Shown here in pieces: positions 1 through 8,563 of a DNA stretch of 35,873 nucleotides. The first letter of the stretch is position 1. The number at the start of each line of letters is the position of its first letter. The position numbers and the translations under genes are program-made. This stretch comes from Gammaproteobacteria bacterium (GTDB lineage Bacteria; Pseudomonadota; Gammaproteobacteria; Steroidobacterales; GCA-2729495), in the NCBI GenBank assembly GCA_027293165.1, contig JAPUGB010000017.1, positions 1 to 35,873 on the forward strand. Reading direction: 5' to 3'. The notes beneath the pieces are model-generated. The model ran no database searches and was not told where the DNA came from. It saw only the letters and a list, made by a program, of their open reading frames with translations.

Positions 1-1
1 G

Positions 2-361
2 CCCAAGCATTTTGATACGGCTGCGCAGGTAACCCGGGAGTTGGTTGATCGGTTGATAGTGGTGCCGTTGCCAGCGGATACGATTCTTAACGTCAATGTC
101 CCGGATGTGCCGTATGGCGAACTAAACGGTATCGAGGCAACCCGGCTCGGCGCCCGGCATCGTTCGGAACCGGTCGTGACATCGAAGGATCCGAAAGGCC
201 GAACCGTCTACTGGGTCGGTCCGGCGGGGGCCGGTCAGGACGCAGGCCCGGGCACCGATTTCCATGCGATTGAACACGGCAGCATTTCGGTGACGCCGCT
301 GCAGGTAGACCTGACGCGCCATGATCGTGTCGCCGAGCTGAGGTCATGGCTAGCGCAGTGA
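2..361 (+). CDS. surE: 5'/3'-nucleotidase SurE, C-terminal part (5' end outside window)
   Basis: An open frame runs from the window edge to TGA at 359-361 and gives about 119 residues. It matches the C-terminal half of SurE, the metal-dependent nucleoside monophosphate phosphatase that also acts on short polyphosphate in the cytoplasm. Recognisable family blocks are LNVNVPD, GIEATRLGARHR, YWVGPAG, DAGPGTDF and SVTPLQVDLT. The N-terminal metal-binding Asp residues lie upstream of the window, so the start cannot be seen. A TTG at 41 lies inside the conserved fold and should not be taken as the start. The following gene is pcm, as in many proteobacteria, and an ATG for pcm at 346 would overlap the surE end. 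Confidence 0.95.
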   Translation, partial: PKHFDTAAQVTRELVDRLIVVPLPADTILNVNVPDVPYGELNGIEATRLGARHRSEPVVTSKDPKGRTVYWVGPAGAGQDAGPGTDFHAIEHGSISVTPLQVDLTRHDRVAELRSWLAQ

Positions 362-393
362 AAACCGACCGTCACATGATGAGCGGCATTGGC

Positions 394-1038
394 ATGACGT
401 CAGCCCGGACCCGTGAGCGTTTGGTGCAACGGCTGGAGCAAAACGGCATCAGCAATCCGATAATTCTGGATCGCATTCGCAGCGTTCCGCGTCACCTGTT
501 TGTCGACGAGGCACTGGAAAGCAGAGCCTACGAGGACAATGCCCTGCCCATCGGCCAGGGCCAGACCATTTCGCAGCCTTATATCGTTGCGCTGATGACG
601 CAGGCACTGCTGCAAGAAAATGGCGATTTACGGGTACCGAAAAAAGTCCTCGAAATCGGCACGGGGTCGGGCTATCAGACCGCGATTCTGGCTCCCCTGG
701 TGGGCCAGATTTTTTCGCTTGAACGGGTTGGGCCGTTACTGGAGGTGGCCCGGAGACGGCTGGCGTTGCTCGAAGTCACCACCGTCAGATTTCGGCATGA
801 CGATGGTCATCGCGGCTGGCCGGGTCAGGCGCCATTCGACGGGATCATCGTCTCAGCCGCCCCCGAGGGGGTGCCGGAAGTGCTGCTCGAGCAGTTGGCT
901 CCCGGCGGCCGCTTGGTGATTCCCGTTGGGTCTTCCGGTTTCCAGAACCTTATACGCGTTACCAAGACGCCATCCGGCTTCGAGCAAGAGGATCTGTGCC
1001 GGGTCTCGTTTGTGCCAATGCTTCGGGACAAACAGTAA
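394..1038 (+). CDS. pcm: Protein-L-isoaspartate O-methyltransferase
   Basis: This is Pcm, which uses S-adenosylmethionine to methylate isoaspartyl residues in aged proteins and so starts their repair in the cytoplasm. The SAM-binding motif is VLEIGTGSGYQTA, preceded by the family block ALPIGQGQTISQP, and APFDGIIVSAAP follows. I place the start at the ATG at 394 because the resulting N-terminus MTSARTRERLVQRL lines up with Pseudomonas Pcm. The frame is open back to ATG 346, which would add 16 residues and overlap surE by 16 bases, and there are also ATGs at 376 and 379. The 394 start gives 214 residues, close to the family length. Its stop TAA overlaps the next ATG by one base (TAATG), so coupling with yqaA is likely. 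Confidence 0.95.
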   Translation: MTSARTRERLVQRLEQNGISNPIILDRIRSVPRHLFVDEALESRAYEDNALPIGQGQTISQPYIVALMTQALLQENGDLRVPKKVLEIGTGSGYQTAILAPLVGQIFSLERVGPLLEVARRRLALLEVTTVRFRHDDGHRGWPGQAPFDGIIVSAAPEGVPEVLLEQLAPGGRLVIPVGSSGFQNLIRVTKTPSGFEQEDLCRVSFVPMLRDKQ

Positions 1039-1616
1039 TGCGACTGTTTTCGAAGATATTCGACCGGGTGATGGTGTGGTCAAGGCACCCTAAAGCTCCC
1101 TGGTACCTCGCTGCCTTAAGCTTCTCGGAATCGTCATTTTTCCCAGTTCCGCCGGATGTCATGCTCGCTCCGATGGTGCTGGCACGGCCCCGCAGCGCCT
1201 GGCGTTTTGCGGGTCTTACAACGGTCGCCTCGGTTGTCGGCGGCGCGGCCGGGTATCTGATCGGTGCACTGGCCATCGAGGCAATCGAGCCGTTGCTGCA
1301 CCGCTTGGATTATTGGGATGTGTACCTTAAGGCACGGTTGTGGTTCCAGACTTGGGGGTTCTGGGCGGTGCTGGCCGCCGGCTTTTCGCCAATCCCGTAC
1401 AAAATATTTACGATCGCGGCGGGCGCTATGTCGATGCTATTGGTGCCGTTCCTGCTTGCCTCGCTGGTGGGTCGGGGAGCACGCTTTTTCCTGGTGGCCG
1501 GGCTAATCGTCTGGGGCGGGTCCCGCTTCGAAAGCAACCTGAAACGATATATAGACGCCATCGGATGGAGCCTCGTGGCCATGGGTCTGCTGGCCTACAT
1601 TGCTCTGCGTAATTGA
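1038..1616 (+). CDS. yqaA: YqaA-like inner-membrane protein (SNARE-associated/VTT, DedA relative)
   Basis: A 192-residue polytopic membrane protein of the YqaA branch of the DedA/VTT superfamily. The N-terminal block FSESSFFPVPPDVMLAPM, the central FSPIPYKIFTIAAG and a later GRGARFF are typical of the group; the first two carry the re-entrant-loop motifs of VTT proteins. About four to five hydrophobic segments can be seen. DedA relatives are implicated in lipid or undecaprenyl-phosphate translocation, but YqaA itself has no settled substrate, so the function is inferred only at superfamily level. The ATG overlaps the pcm stop by one base, and the gene end overlaps the nlpD start by four bases, which places it firmly in the surE-pcm-yqaA-nlpD operon. 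The frame extends upstream into pcm, but that part is not conserved sequence. Confidence 0.88.
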   Translation: MRLFSKIFDRVMVWSRHPKAPWYLAALSFSESSFFPVPPDVMLAPMVLARPRSAWRFAGLTTVASVVGGAAGYLIGALAIEAIEPLLHRLDYWDVYLKARLWFQTWGFWAVLAAGFSPIPYKIFTIAAGAMSMLLVPFLLASLVGRGARFFLVAGLIVWGGSRFESNLKRYIDAIGWSLVAMGLLAYIALRN

Positions 1617-2293
1617 AAGCTCTTGCCCTCTACCTTTGCGTTTTAATCGCCTGCGCATCCTTGGCTTCCTGCGGGGGCCAGGCGCTGCGCTGGACCCCTG
1701 AATACCACACGGTCAGGTCCGGCGAGACCCTGTATTCAATCGCCTGGCAATACGACATCGACTACCGAACGCTGGCCCGGTGGAACGAACTTGGCGACGG
1801 TACGCTGATTCGTCCCGGCCAGCAGATCCGTCTGAGCGGCCCGGCCGCCGGGTCCTTAGCCTCGACGACGGCCCCCAAACGCGAAAGCAGCACCGCCGTT
1901 GCTCCGGTCGCGCCAAGCCCGGCGCCACAGTGGCGGTGGCCCACCGACGGCAAGCTGGCGCTGGGATTCGGTGAGTCGCCAAAAACCCAATCCGGTATAC
2001 GGATCACAGGCCAGGTGGGCCAGTCGGTCATCGCTGCTGCGGATGGCCAGGTGGTGTATGCGGGGAATGCCCTGATTGGCTATGGTCAACTGCTGATCAT
2101 CAAGCACAACGCAAGCTATCTGAGTGCCTATGGATACAATTCGGTGCTGCTGGTTGCAGAGGGGCAGCAGCTTACCGCCGGTCAGAAAATTGCCCGAATG
2201 GGCGAGGCTTCGTCGCAACAGCCAGCCCTGCATTTCGAAATACGCCGCAACGGCAAACCGGTCGATCCGTTAAATTATCTGCCGCGGAGATAA
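1613..2293 (+). CDS. nlpD: Lipoprotein NlpD: LysM plus degenerate LytM (M23) domain, amidase activator
   Basis: The protein starts at a TTG that overlaps the yqaA TGA. It has a lipoprotein signal peptide with lipobox LASC (residues 17-20, predicted acyl-Cys20), a LysM peptidoglycan-binding domain (about 31-74, HTVRSGETLYSIA), a Ser/Pro-rich linker, and a C-terminal M23/LytM domain (about 108-226). In active M23 enzymes zinc is bound by an HxxxD motif and an HxH motif. Here the first motif is replaced by SGIRIT and only LHFEIR resembles the second, so the domain should be catalytically dead. That is the pattern of NlpD/EnvC, which activate the cell-division amidases AmiA/B/C in the periplasm. 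In many gammaproteobacteria rpoS follows nlpD; here it does not. Confidence 0.92.
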   Translation: MKALALYLCVLIACASLASCGGQALRWTPEYHTVRSGETLYSIAWQYDIDYRTLARWNELGDGTLIRPGQQIRLSGPAAGSLASTTAPKRESSTAVAPVAPSPAPQWRWPTDGKLALGFGESPKTQSGIRITGQVGQSVIAAADGQVVYAGNALIGYGQLLIIKHNASYLSAYGYNSVLLVAEGQQLTAGQKIARMGEASSQQPALHFEIRRNGKPVDPLNYLPRR

Positions 2294-2296
2294 TAT

Positions 2297-2674
2297 TTAG
2301 GGGAGATTCTGAACCAGCAGTGCTGCAACGACCTCGCGGAACTCGGAGATGAGCACGTTAAATGTGCGGCAGGCTGCGGCCGTATCCATGACCTCGAACG
2401 CGATACCCTGTCGCATGATTTCGATCATAAGCGCATTGTCGGGGAATTTTTGCTGTACGCCAGTTCCAAACAAAATGATCTCCGGATCCAGTGCGATTGC
2501 TGGTTCAAAATCCGCTATGCTCAGTTCTTGGAAAGGTGCAGGTTTCCAATCCGGGATAATCTTGCTGGCCGACAAGATGATGTGAGAATCAAAGCTTTGT
2601 TCGCTAAGGCGCAATTCACCGGGCCTGAACGAACGTATTACGTTACCGGAACTGGATTCCGCAGATAATTTCAT
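2297..2674 (-). CDS. Mth938/DUF498-like conserved protein
   Basis: A 125-residue protein of the Mth938 (DUF498/DUF598) family, recognised by ILSASKIIPDW, PEIILFGTGVQQKFP, the MDTAAACRTFNVL block and a C-terminal helix rich in Val and Ala. Members are small soluble single-domain proteins; mitochondrial relatives (NDUFAF3) help to assemble complex I, but the bacterial role is not established and I do not assign one. I use the ATG at 2674 because conserved sequence begins there. The frame stays open much further upstream, into recJ on the other strand, but that extension reads as low-complexity shadow. The gene lies 3 bases past the nlpD stop, convergent with it, and is divergent from recJ across about 75 bases. 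Confidence 0.85.
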   Translation of the reverse strand: MKLSAESSSGNVIRSFRPGELRLSEQSFDSHIILSASKIIPDWKPAPFQELSIADFEPAIALDPEIILFGTGVQQKFPDNALMIEIMRQGIAFEVMDTAAACRTFNVLISEFREVVAALLVQNLP

Positions 2675-2749
2675 GGCTGAGTTTAAATGGTTTGTGGGCT
2701 TTAGGATCGCACGGCGACTGGTCAAGGTACAAACTCGACAGCTGCGCAA

Positions 2750-4498
2750 ATGACTGAGCCCGATATATCGATCCGCCGCCTCATCCATAGACGATCGGTT
2801 CCGCGCGAATTGGAACGCGCGTTGCCGCTCGATTTGCATCCCGTGCTGCGCCGCGTTTTCGCTTCCCGACAGGTGTCCCCGGCCGAGTTGGACGTCTCGC
2901 TGGCGGCGATGATTCCCGTCGGGCGGCTGCCAGGCGCCGGCGAGGCGGCAGAATTGCTGGCGGAAGCTCGGCAGCAGCAAGATCCGGTCATGGTTCTCGG
3001 GGATTTCGATGCCGATGGAGCCACCGCAACCGCGCTGATGATGACTTGCCTGCGTGGATTCGGCTTCAACCACGTCAGTTATCTGGTGCCGGACCGGTTC
3101 CGATACGGCTATGGCTTGTCGCCGGAAATCGCCGAACTGGCAGCCCAGCAAAAGCCCGCGCTAATCGTCACAGTCGACAATGGTATTTCGAGTCGAGAAG
3201 GGGTAGAGCGGTGCCGGCGACTGGGTATCAAGGTCATCGTTACTGACCACCATCTGCCCGGATCGGAACTTCCCCGGGCACACATCATCGTCAATCCTAA
3301 CCTGCCCGATTCGGGATTTCCCAGCAAGAACCTCTGCGGTGTCGGTGTCGCATTCTATGTTGCTGCAGCTTTAGGAAGGCGGCTGGCCGATCAAGGCCTT
3401 ATAGACGCTGGGGAAGCGCGCCAGGTTTGTGCAGATTGTCTGGATTTGGTGGCATTGGGGACGGTTGCCGACCTGGTGGCACTGGACCGGAATAATCGCG
3501 TGCTAATCGCTCAGGGACTCCGCCGCATCCGGGCGGGGCGGGTCCGCCCCGGCATCCAGGCCTTGTTCGATTGCGCTGGTCGTCAAACAGCAGACGTCAG
3601 CACCGGGGATCTCGCCTTTGCAATTGCTCCACGGCTTAACGCTGCCGGCCGATTAACGCATATGTCCCTGGGGATCGATTGCCTGCTTGCCGGTGAAGCG
3701 CAGCAAGCAGCGCGGTTGGCGCGTCGCTTGGACCAATTGAATGCCGAGCGGCGTGAGCTGCAGACACGGATGCAGGATCAGGCCGAACGACACCTCGAGG
3801 CTTTGGAGGACTGGATGACGGGTCTGCGCCCGGGCGGTTACTGCCTGTACAACGCGGATTGGCACCAGGGCATTGTCGGACTGGTGGCAAGCCGAATCCG
3901 TGAACGGGTCAACGGACCGGTCGTTGCGTTCGCGCCCGGCGATAACGGTATGCTCAAAGGTTCAGCGCGGTCGATAAACGGCATAAACGTGCGTGACGTC
4001 ATCGCCGCAATTTCAATTAAGCAACCTGGCCTGGTAGAGAAGTTCGGAGGGCACGCTATGGCGGCCGGCATTACGCTGGCGCAGGAACGGCTGGAATCGT
4101 TTCGCGAAGCATTCGATGAGGAAATATCTCGATACTCGGAAGAGATCGGTCGGCCAGATATAACCTGGACCGATGGCGGGCTGAGCTCAGAAGATTTCAG
4201 CCTCGACTTGGCGGAGCTTATACGCCGGTCGGGTCCCTGGGGGCAGGGATTTCCCGAGCCGGTGTTCGACAACCAGTTCGAGATAGTAGATCAGCGTGTT
4301 GTTGGCGGGCACCACCTGAAACTGGAGCTTCGGCCACTTTCCGGTCGCGAGACCGTCGATGCGATCGCGTTCAATCAGGAAAAGCTACCGACGCCAAGCA
4401 CCGACGTCTGCCCAACATTGATATATCGATTGGACGTGAACATTTTCCGGCAACAGCGATCGCATCAATTGGTTGTGGAACACATTCAATATGACTAG
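2750..4498 (+). CDS. recJ: Single-strand-specific 5'-3' exonuclease RecJ
   Basis: RecJ degrades single-stranded DNA from the 5' end in RecF-pathway recombination, mismatch repair and base-excision repair. The 582-residue length is normal. The DHH phosphoesterase motifs are all present: DFDADG (85-90), DNG (143-145), TDHH (165-168) and GTVAD (237-241). The DHHA1 domain carries WHQGIVG (371-377), the KGSARS block and GGHAMAAG (433-440). A C-terminal OB-like segment follows. These metal-binding Asp and His residues indicate an active Mn/Mg-dependent nuclease. It is divergent from the Mth938-like gene and is followed, after 81 bases, by prfB and lysS, a recJ-prfB-lysS order common in proteobacteria. 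Confidence 0.97.
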   Translation: MTEPDISIRRLIHRRSVPRELERALPLDLHPVLRRVFASRQVSPAELDVSLAAMIPVGRLPGAGEAAELLAEARQQQDPVMVLGDFDADGATATALMMTCLRGFGFNHVSYLVPDRFRYGYGLSPEIAELAAQQKPALIVTVDNGISSREGVERCRRLGIKVIVTDHHLPGSELPRAHIIVNPNLPDSGFPSKNLCGVGVAFYVAAALGRRLADQGLIDAGEARQVCADCLDLVALGTVADLVALDRNNRVLIAQGLRRIRAGRVRPGIQALFDCAGRQTADVSTGDLAFAIAPRLNAAGRLTHMSLGIDCLLAGEAQQAARLARRLDQLNAERRELQTRMQDQAERHLEALEDWMTGLRPGGYCLYNADWHQGIVGLVASRIRERVNGPVVAFAPGDNGMLKGSARSINGINVRDVIAAISIKQPGLVEKFGGHAMAAGITLAQERLESFREAFDEEISRYSEEIGRPDITWTDGGLSSEDFSLDLAELIRRSGPWGQGFPEPVFDNQFEIVDQRVVGGHHLKLELRPLSGRETVDAIAFNQEKLPTPSTDVCPTLIYRLDVNIFRQQRSHQLVVEHIQYD

Positions 4499-4579
4499 CA
4501 TAACGCGGTCTCCGGGCAGGTACTGCGTCGCTGATGCGCCGGATGCCGCGGCAGTCGATCACGGAATGCGACAGCGATA

Positions 4580-5675
4580 ATGGAAATCAACCAGCTCAAA
4601 TTGAGCCTCGATGATCTTCGTGAGCGCAGCGAGGCGCTGAGGGGGTATCTTTGACCTCGCGGGCAAGCAGTCCCGTCTGGAACAGATCAATCGAGATCTC
4701 GAAGACCCGGCTGTGTGGAACGACCAGAAGCGGGCTGGATCCTTGGGCCGCGAGCGAGCGAGACTGGAATCAGTAATACAAACGCTGGAAGGCTTCGGAC
4801 GCACGCTGAACGAGTCCTCAGAACTACTGGTTCTGGCAATTGATGAGGACGACCAGGCGATCGCGGACGAAATCACCGCCGATGTAGACAACATACGCCT
4901 GGAAGTGGAACGGCTCGAGTTCCAACGCATGTTTGGTGGCGAGGCTGATTCAGCCAACGCGTTTCTAGATATTCAGGCAGGCTCGGGGGGCACCGAAGCC
5001 CAGGATTGGGCCAACATGCTATTGCGCATGTACCTGAAGTGGTGCGAAGCGAACAATTTCAAGGCCGAGATTATCGAAGCCTCCCCCGGGGACGTCGCTG
5101 GTCTGAAAAGCGCCACGATTCACGTCCTGGGCGATTACGCATTCGGGTGGTTGAGAACGGAAACGGGTGTGCATCGATTGGTTCGAAAATCTCCTTTTGA
5201 TTCGGGCAGTCGCCGCCACACTTCCTTTGCGGCAGTGTTTGTGTCGCCGGAGATCGAGGACGATATAGAAATTGAGCTTGATCCCGCGGACCTGCGCATC
5301 GACACTTACCGCGCCAGCGGTGCCGGCGGACAACATGTGAATAAAACGGAGTCGGCCGTGCGGATTACTCATCAGCCTTCCGGCATTGTCGTGCAATGTC
5401 AGAATGACCGTTCGCAACACAAGAATAAGGCCACGGCAATGAAACAACTCAAGGCAAAACTATACGAGCTGGAACAACAGCGACGACTCACTGAGGTACG
5501 GGCGATGGAGGAATCTAAAAGCGCTATCGGCTGGGGTAATCAGATTCGTTCCTATGTGCTGGATCAATCAAGGGTGAAGGACCTCCGGACTGGTGTTGAA
5601 TCAGGCAATCCGGATGCAATTCTGAACGGCGACTTGAATCAGTTCATCGAGGCAAGTTTGAAGCAAGGAGTCTGA
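4580..5675 (+). CDS. prfB: Peptide chain release factor 2, with programmed +1 frameshift
   Basis: RF2 recognises UGA and UAA stop codons and triggers peptide release on the ribosome. Translation begins at ATG 4580, reads 24 codons ([10 protein letters not shown] onward), and meets an in-frame UGA at 4652-4654. A +1 shift at CTT-TGA-C continues as Asp-Leu-Ala and gives a 364-residue protein, the normal RF2 length. In that numbering the stop-codon anticodon motif SPF is at 204-206 and the catalytic GGQ at 249-251, one residue from the E. coli positions. A plain ORF search finds only the downstream frame from 4713 and misses the N-terminus. The gene precedes lysS by 33 bases and is probably co-transcribed with it. 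Confidence 0.97.
4640..4655 (+). promoter_or_regulatory. RF2 autoregulatory +1 frameshift site
   Basis: The segment reads AGGGGGTATCTTTGAC, the same core as the E. coli prfB site. It holds an internal Shine-Dalgarno-like AGGGGG, the slippery CTT codon, the in-frame UGA and a C in the poor +4 context. When RF2 is scarce the ribosome pauses at UGA and slips +1, making full-length RF2; when RF2 is plentiful translation stops after 24 codons. The mechanism is established for E. coli prfB, and here it is inferred from sequence identity and correct placement. Confidence 0.96.
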
Positions 5676-5708
5676 ACCGTGGCGCTTTACGCAGGCAGAA
5701 CGAGCTAA

Positions 5709-7208
5709 ATGGCTGAATCGAATCGACCCGAAAATAAGCTTGTAGCGGAGCGTCGCAAGAAGCTGGCAGCCCTGCGGGCGGATGGCTTTGCCTTCCCCAA
5801 TACTTTCCGCCGCACGGCATTGGCCGGCCAGTTGCATCGGGTCTATGACGAACACAGTAATGAAGCGTTCGAAGCGGAACCAGTTGAGGTGCTGGTCGCT
5901 GGTCGCATGATGACTCAACGGGTCATGGGAAAAGCGAGCTTCGCGACCATTCAGGATCGCAGTGGGCAGATTCAATTATTCCTCCAGCGCGACCAGGTCG
6001 GTAAAGAAGCCTACGACGGGTTTAAGGGCTGGGACCTTGGGGACATTGTTTGGGCTCGGGGTACGTTGTTTCGAACGCGGACCGGTGAACTCAGTGTAAA
6101 GGTATGCGAAATGCAACTGCTGACGAAGTCACTGCAGCCGTTACCCGAGAAATTCCACGGGCTCAGCGATCAGGAATCCAAATATCGTCAACGTTATGTT
6201 GATCTCATTGTCAATGAAAGTTCGAGGGAAGTATTCCGGGTCCGATCGAAGATCGTACAGTTTATCCGCAGTTATCTGGATGCCATGGATTTTCTCGAAG
6301 TCGAAACACCCATGATGCAGATACTTCCAGGAGGCGCCTTGGCGAGGCCGTTTGTTACTTACCACAATGCTTTGGAGCGGGACCTTTACCTTCGGGTCGC
6401 GCCCGAGCTCTATCTCAAAAGACTTGTCGTGGGTGGCTTCGAGAGGGTGTACGAAATAAATAGAAGCTTTCGTAACGAAGGAATCTCCACGCAGCATAAT
6501 CCAGAGTTCACGATGCTGGAACTCTACTTGGCCTATGCCGATCAGACAGTTTTAATGGACCTTCTTGAGAATCTTCTGCGTAGCCTGGCCGAGTCACTTT
6601 TCGGCAGGACTGAGCTTGTTTACCAGGGGCAAGAATTGAAGTTCGATGAGCCCTTCCGCCGTGTCACGGTCGAAGAGGCTATAGCGGAACAAAACCCGGA
6701 ACTGGATACCGGGCGCCTCAGGGACCTCGACTATCTCCGTGATGCCTGCGGGCGTTTGGATATTCCGGTCCAGGAAAACGCCGGTCCTGGGAAACTGTTG
6801 ATCGAGATATTTGAGAAAACGGTCGAACGCCAGCTCGACAAACCGACCTACGTTACCGCTTATCCGGCAGAGGTTTCACCTCTTGCCAGGCGGTCGTCCG
6901 ACGACCCGTGGCTGGTCGATCGTTTTGAACTATTTATGGCTGGTCGGGAACTGGCAAACGGCTTCGCCGAATTGAATGACCCTGAGGATCAGGATGAACG
7001 GTTCAGACAGCAGATGGAGCAGAAAGATTTTGGCGATGATGAAGCAATGCCTTACGATACCGACTATATCCGTGCGCTCGAATACGGTTTACCGCCCACA
7101 GCGGGCCTGGGAATCGGAATCGATAGACTGGTTATGCTATTGACGGATTCGCCGTCAATTCGCGACGTGTTGTTGTTTCCGCATTTACGTCCGCAGCGGG
7201 AAGACTAA
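5709..7208 (+). CDS. lysS: Lysyl-tRNA synthetase, class II
   Basis: This cytoplasmic enzyme activates lysine with ATP and charges tRNA-Lys. The 499-residue protein has an N-terminal OB-fold anticodon-binding domain (about 60-140) and a class II catalytic core. Motif 1 lies around 195-203 (FLEVETPMM), motif 2 at 244-258 ([15 protein letters not shown]) and motif 3 at 466-474 (GLGIGIDRL). The segment [14 protein letters not shown] is also typical of LysS. ATG 5709 follows prfB by 33 bases with only a weak ribosome-binding site. The next gene, ygfZ, points towards it, with a perfect 12-bp palindrome in the 30-base gap. Confidence 0.97.
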   Translation: MAESNRPENKLVAERRKKLAALRADGFAFPNTFRRTALAGQLHRVYDEHSNEAFEAEPVEVLVAGRMMTQRVMGKASFATIQDRSGQIQLFLQRDQVGKEAYDGFKGWDLGDIVWARGTLFRTRTGELSVKVCEMQLLTKSLQPLPEKFHGLSDQESKYRQRYVDLIVNESSREVFRVRSKIVQFIRSYLDAMDFLEVETPMMQILPGGALARPFVTYHNALERDLYLRVAPELYLKRLVVGGFERVYEINRSFRNEGISTQHNPEFTMLELYLAYADQTVLMDLLENLLRSLAESLFGRTELVYQGQELKFDEPFRRVTVEEAIAEQNPELDTGRLRDLDYLRDACGRLDIPVQENAGPGKLLIEIFEKTVERQLDKPTYVTAYPAEVSPLARRSSDDPWLVDRFELFMAGRELANGFAELNDPEDQDERFRQQMEQKDFGDDEAMPYDTDYIRALEYGLPPTAGLGIGIDRLVMLLTDSPSIRDVLLFPHLRPQRED

Positions 7209-7223
7209 GGATTGAATTGCGAC

Positions 7224-7235
7224 AGCTAATTAGCT
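7224..7235. repeat. Perfect 12-bp palindrome AGCTAATTAGCT between convergent lysS and ygfZ
   Basis: The sequence AGCTAATTAGCT is its own reverse complement and fills much of the 30-base gap between the two convergent stop codons. It has no loop and no T-tract, so it is a poor classical terminator hairpin. It could be a protein-binding site or chance. Confidence 0.4.
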
Positions 7236-7238
7236 ACG

Positions 7239-8162
7239 TCAGTCTGGCGGTCCGGGTACCTCGTAGGGCATAGGCGCCTGGTTCAGCTGCTGTGTCCCGG
7301 CTTCATCGAGGGCCAGATTGTTGTCGCCACTAACAATTGGCACCGCGGCCAGAAGTTCCGTGCCAGTGTTATCCGATGCGCTTTCAACGACACGGCCGGC
7401 TGGTCGTCCCGCGGAAAAAATAGCCTGTCCCGGCGCCAGTTCGGTTTCGGCCGCGTAAGTGAATCGAAACATTCGCCGCTTTACCCGGCCCAGATTCTGT
7501 GTTCTCGCGACTATCTCCTGACCGGTGTAACACCCCTTGTCGAAGCTGACTCCGCCGCACAGATCCAAATTGACCATCTGCGGTAGAAATGCTTCTGAGG
7601 TCGCAGCGAATATGATCGGTATGCCACTGCGGATGCTTTGCAATCTCCATGCATTGGAGTCGCGTTTTGGCGGTGCCGGCGTTGTGAAGGGGGCCAAATC
7701 GCCGAATGCAACGAGTCTGGAAGGATCGCCAGCCAGGCGTCCCACGCACAGATTCTCCGTGGATGCGCTGGCGTCAGGCCCGCCTGCCAGCGTGATCCCG
7801 ATGGACTGTACAGTCGTTATGGCGTCGGTTCCACCCAGTCCAGCTATGCCGACAGCGCAGGCTTCCAGCTGCACATCGGACCGTAGGATGTAAATCCTCA
7901 GGCGTTTCATGACGTCGTCGATCACGTCGGCCGGCATCAGCATCCAGATTGAATCGCGCCAGTCGAACAACTGTGCAATGGTCAGCAGACGTCCTTTCGC
8001 TGAAGTCCAGCCGCTGAAAATCCACTTCTCGGGTGACAGGCTATCGAGATCTTGGGTCAGCTGTCCTTGCAGAAACGTTCGCCGATCCCGTCCCGAGACA
8101 CAGAGTATGCCAAGATGAGACAAGTCCGCCGACCACAAGCCGTCTTCTTTAACCGCGTTCAT
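7239..8162 (-). CDS. ygfZ: YgfZ: folate-binding protein for Fe-S cluster enzyme maintenance
   Basis: A 307-residue protein of the YgfZ/GcvT-like family. YgfZ (mitochondrial IBA57 is a relative) uses tetrahydrofolate and supports assembly or repair of certain [4Fe-4S] enzymes in the cytoplasm. The diagnostic motif KGCYTGQE is at 209-216 and contains the conserved cysteine; VSGRDRRTFLQGQLTQD near the N-terminus is also typical. I set the start at ATG 8162 because conserved sequence begins just after it. The frame is open to 8363, but that extension lies over the divergent DUF1674 gene and looks non-coding. In E. coli ygfZ neighbours ygfY (sdhE) and ygfX; here those genes lie beyond the sdhCDAB operon on the opposite strand. 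Confidence 0.92.
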   Translation of the reverse strand: MNAVKEDGLWSADLSHLGILCVSGRDRRTFLQGQLTQDLDSLSPEKWIFSGWTSAKGRLLTIAQLFDWRDSIWMLMPADVIDDVMKRLRIYILRSDVQLEACAVGIAGLGGTDAITTVQSIGITLAGGPDASASTENLCVGRLAGDPSRLVAFGDLAPFTTPAPPKRDSNAWRLQSIRSGIPIIFAATSEAFLPQMVNLDLCGGVSFDKGCYTGQEIVARTQNLGRVKRRMFRFTYAAETELAPGQAIFSAGRPAGRVVESASDNTGTELLAAVPIVSGDNNLALDEAGTQQLNQAPMPYEVPGPPD

Positions 8163-8197
8163 ACTGACGGTAACGCTTTTCCGAGTTGGTGAAAAAT

Positions 8198-8443
8198 ATG
8201 GAGCATTCTGGCACACTTGCGCGCATGCCGATAACTCATTCCAAAGCCGGGAAAATAAAGGGCGGCGAGCGATCTGACGCATCTGGTCCCACCGATGCAC
8301 CGAAGCCCGGTCGAGTTGCTGAGCCGCCGGTGCGACGATCACTGGCGGCGGGGGACAGGCCACAGGAACTCGGTGGTCAGAAAGGTCCGGATCCTACACG
8401 CTACGGTGACTGGGAAAGAAACGGCCGCTGCATCGACTTCTAG
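8198..8443 (+). CDS. DUF1674 protein, SDHAF4-like succinate dehydrogenase assembly factor
   Basis: A small basic, Gly/Pro-rich protein whose last 19 residues, from GPDP to the C-terminal IDF with TRYGDWERNGRC between, carry the signature of DUF1674 and mitochondrial SDHAF4/Sdh8. SDHAF4 binds the flavinylated SdhA subunit and promotes its joining with SdhB. That role here is inferred from the motif and from the position just ahead of sdhCDAB. The N-terminus is variable in the family, so the start is uncertain: ATG 8198 (81 residues), ATG 8225 (72 residues), or GTG 8189 / TTG 8186. The 8198 start has a weak upstream GGTGAA. The gene is divergent from ygfZ. A gap of 120 bases separates it from sdhC, so co-transcription is likely but not certain. 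Confidence 0.88.
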   Translation: MEHSGTLARMPITHSKAGKIKGGERSDASGPTDAPKPGRVAEPPVRRSLAAGDRPQELGGQKGPDPTRYGDWERNGRCIDF

Positions 8444-8563
8444 CTTAGCGGATCGCGGCGTGTTTTAAATGGATGAACTGGAAACCGGGACGATCCCGGA
8501 TAGCGGACGGACCACTGCGTCGGGCCGGGTGTGCCAGGTAATTCTTTAACGAGGTAATTATCA
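8444..8563 (+). other. Spacer between the DUF1674 gene and sdhC
   Basis: This 120-base spacer has no open frame that I support. It contains a short inverted repeat, CCGGGA-CGA-TCCCGG at 8485-8499, without a T-tract. Just before sdhC is GAGG at about 8551-8554, a plausible ribosome-binding site. I cannot make out a confident sigma-70 promoter. Confidence 0.4.

Noticed and set aside
2675-3151. Long upstream extension of the minus-strand Mth938-like gene
   Set aside because: The frame stays open over recJ, but the translation is Arg/Gln/His-rich with no conserved blocks, and recJ motifs on the plus strand cover the same bases. The conserved protein starts at 2674.
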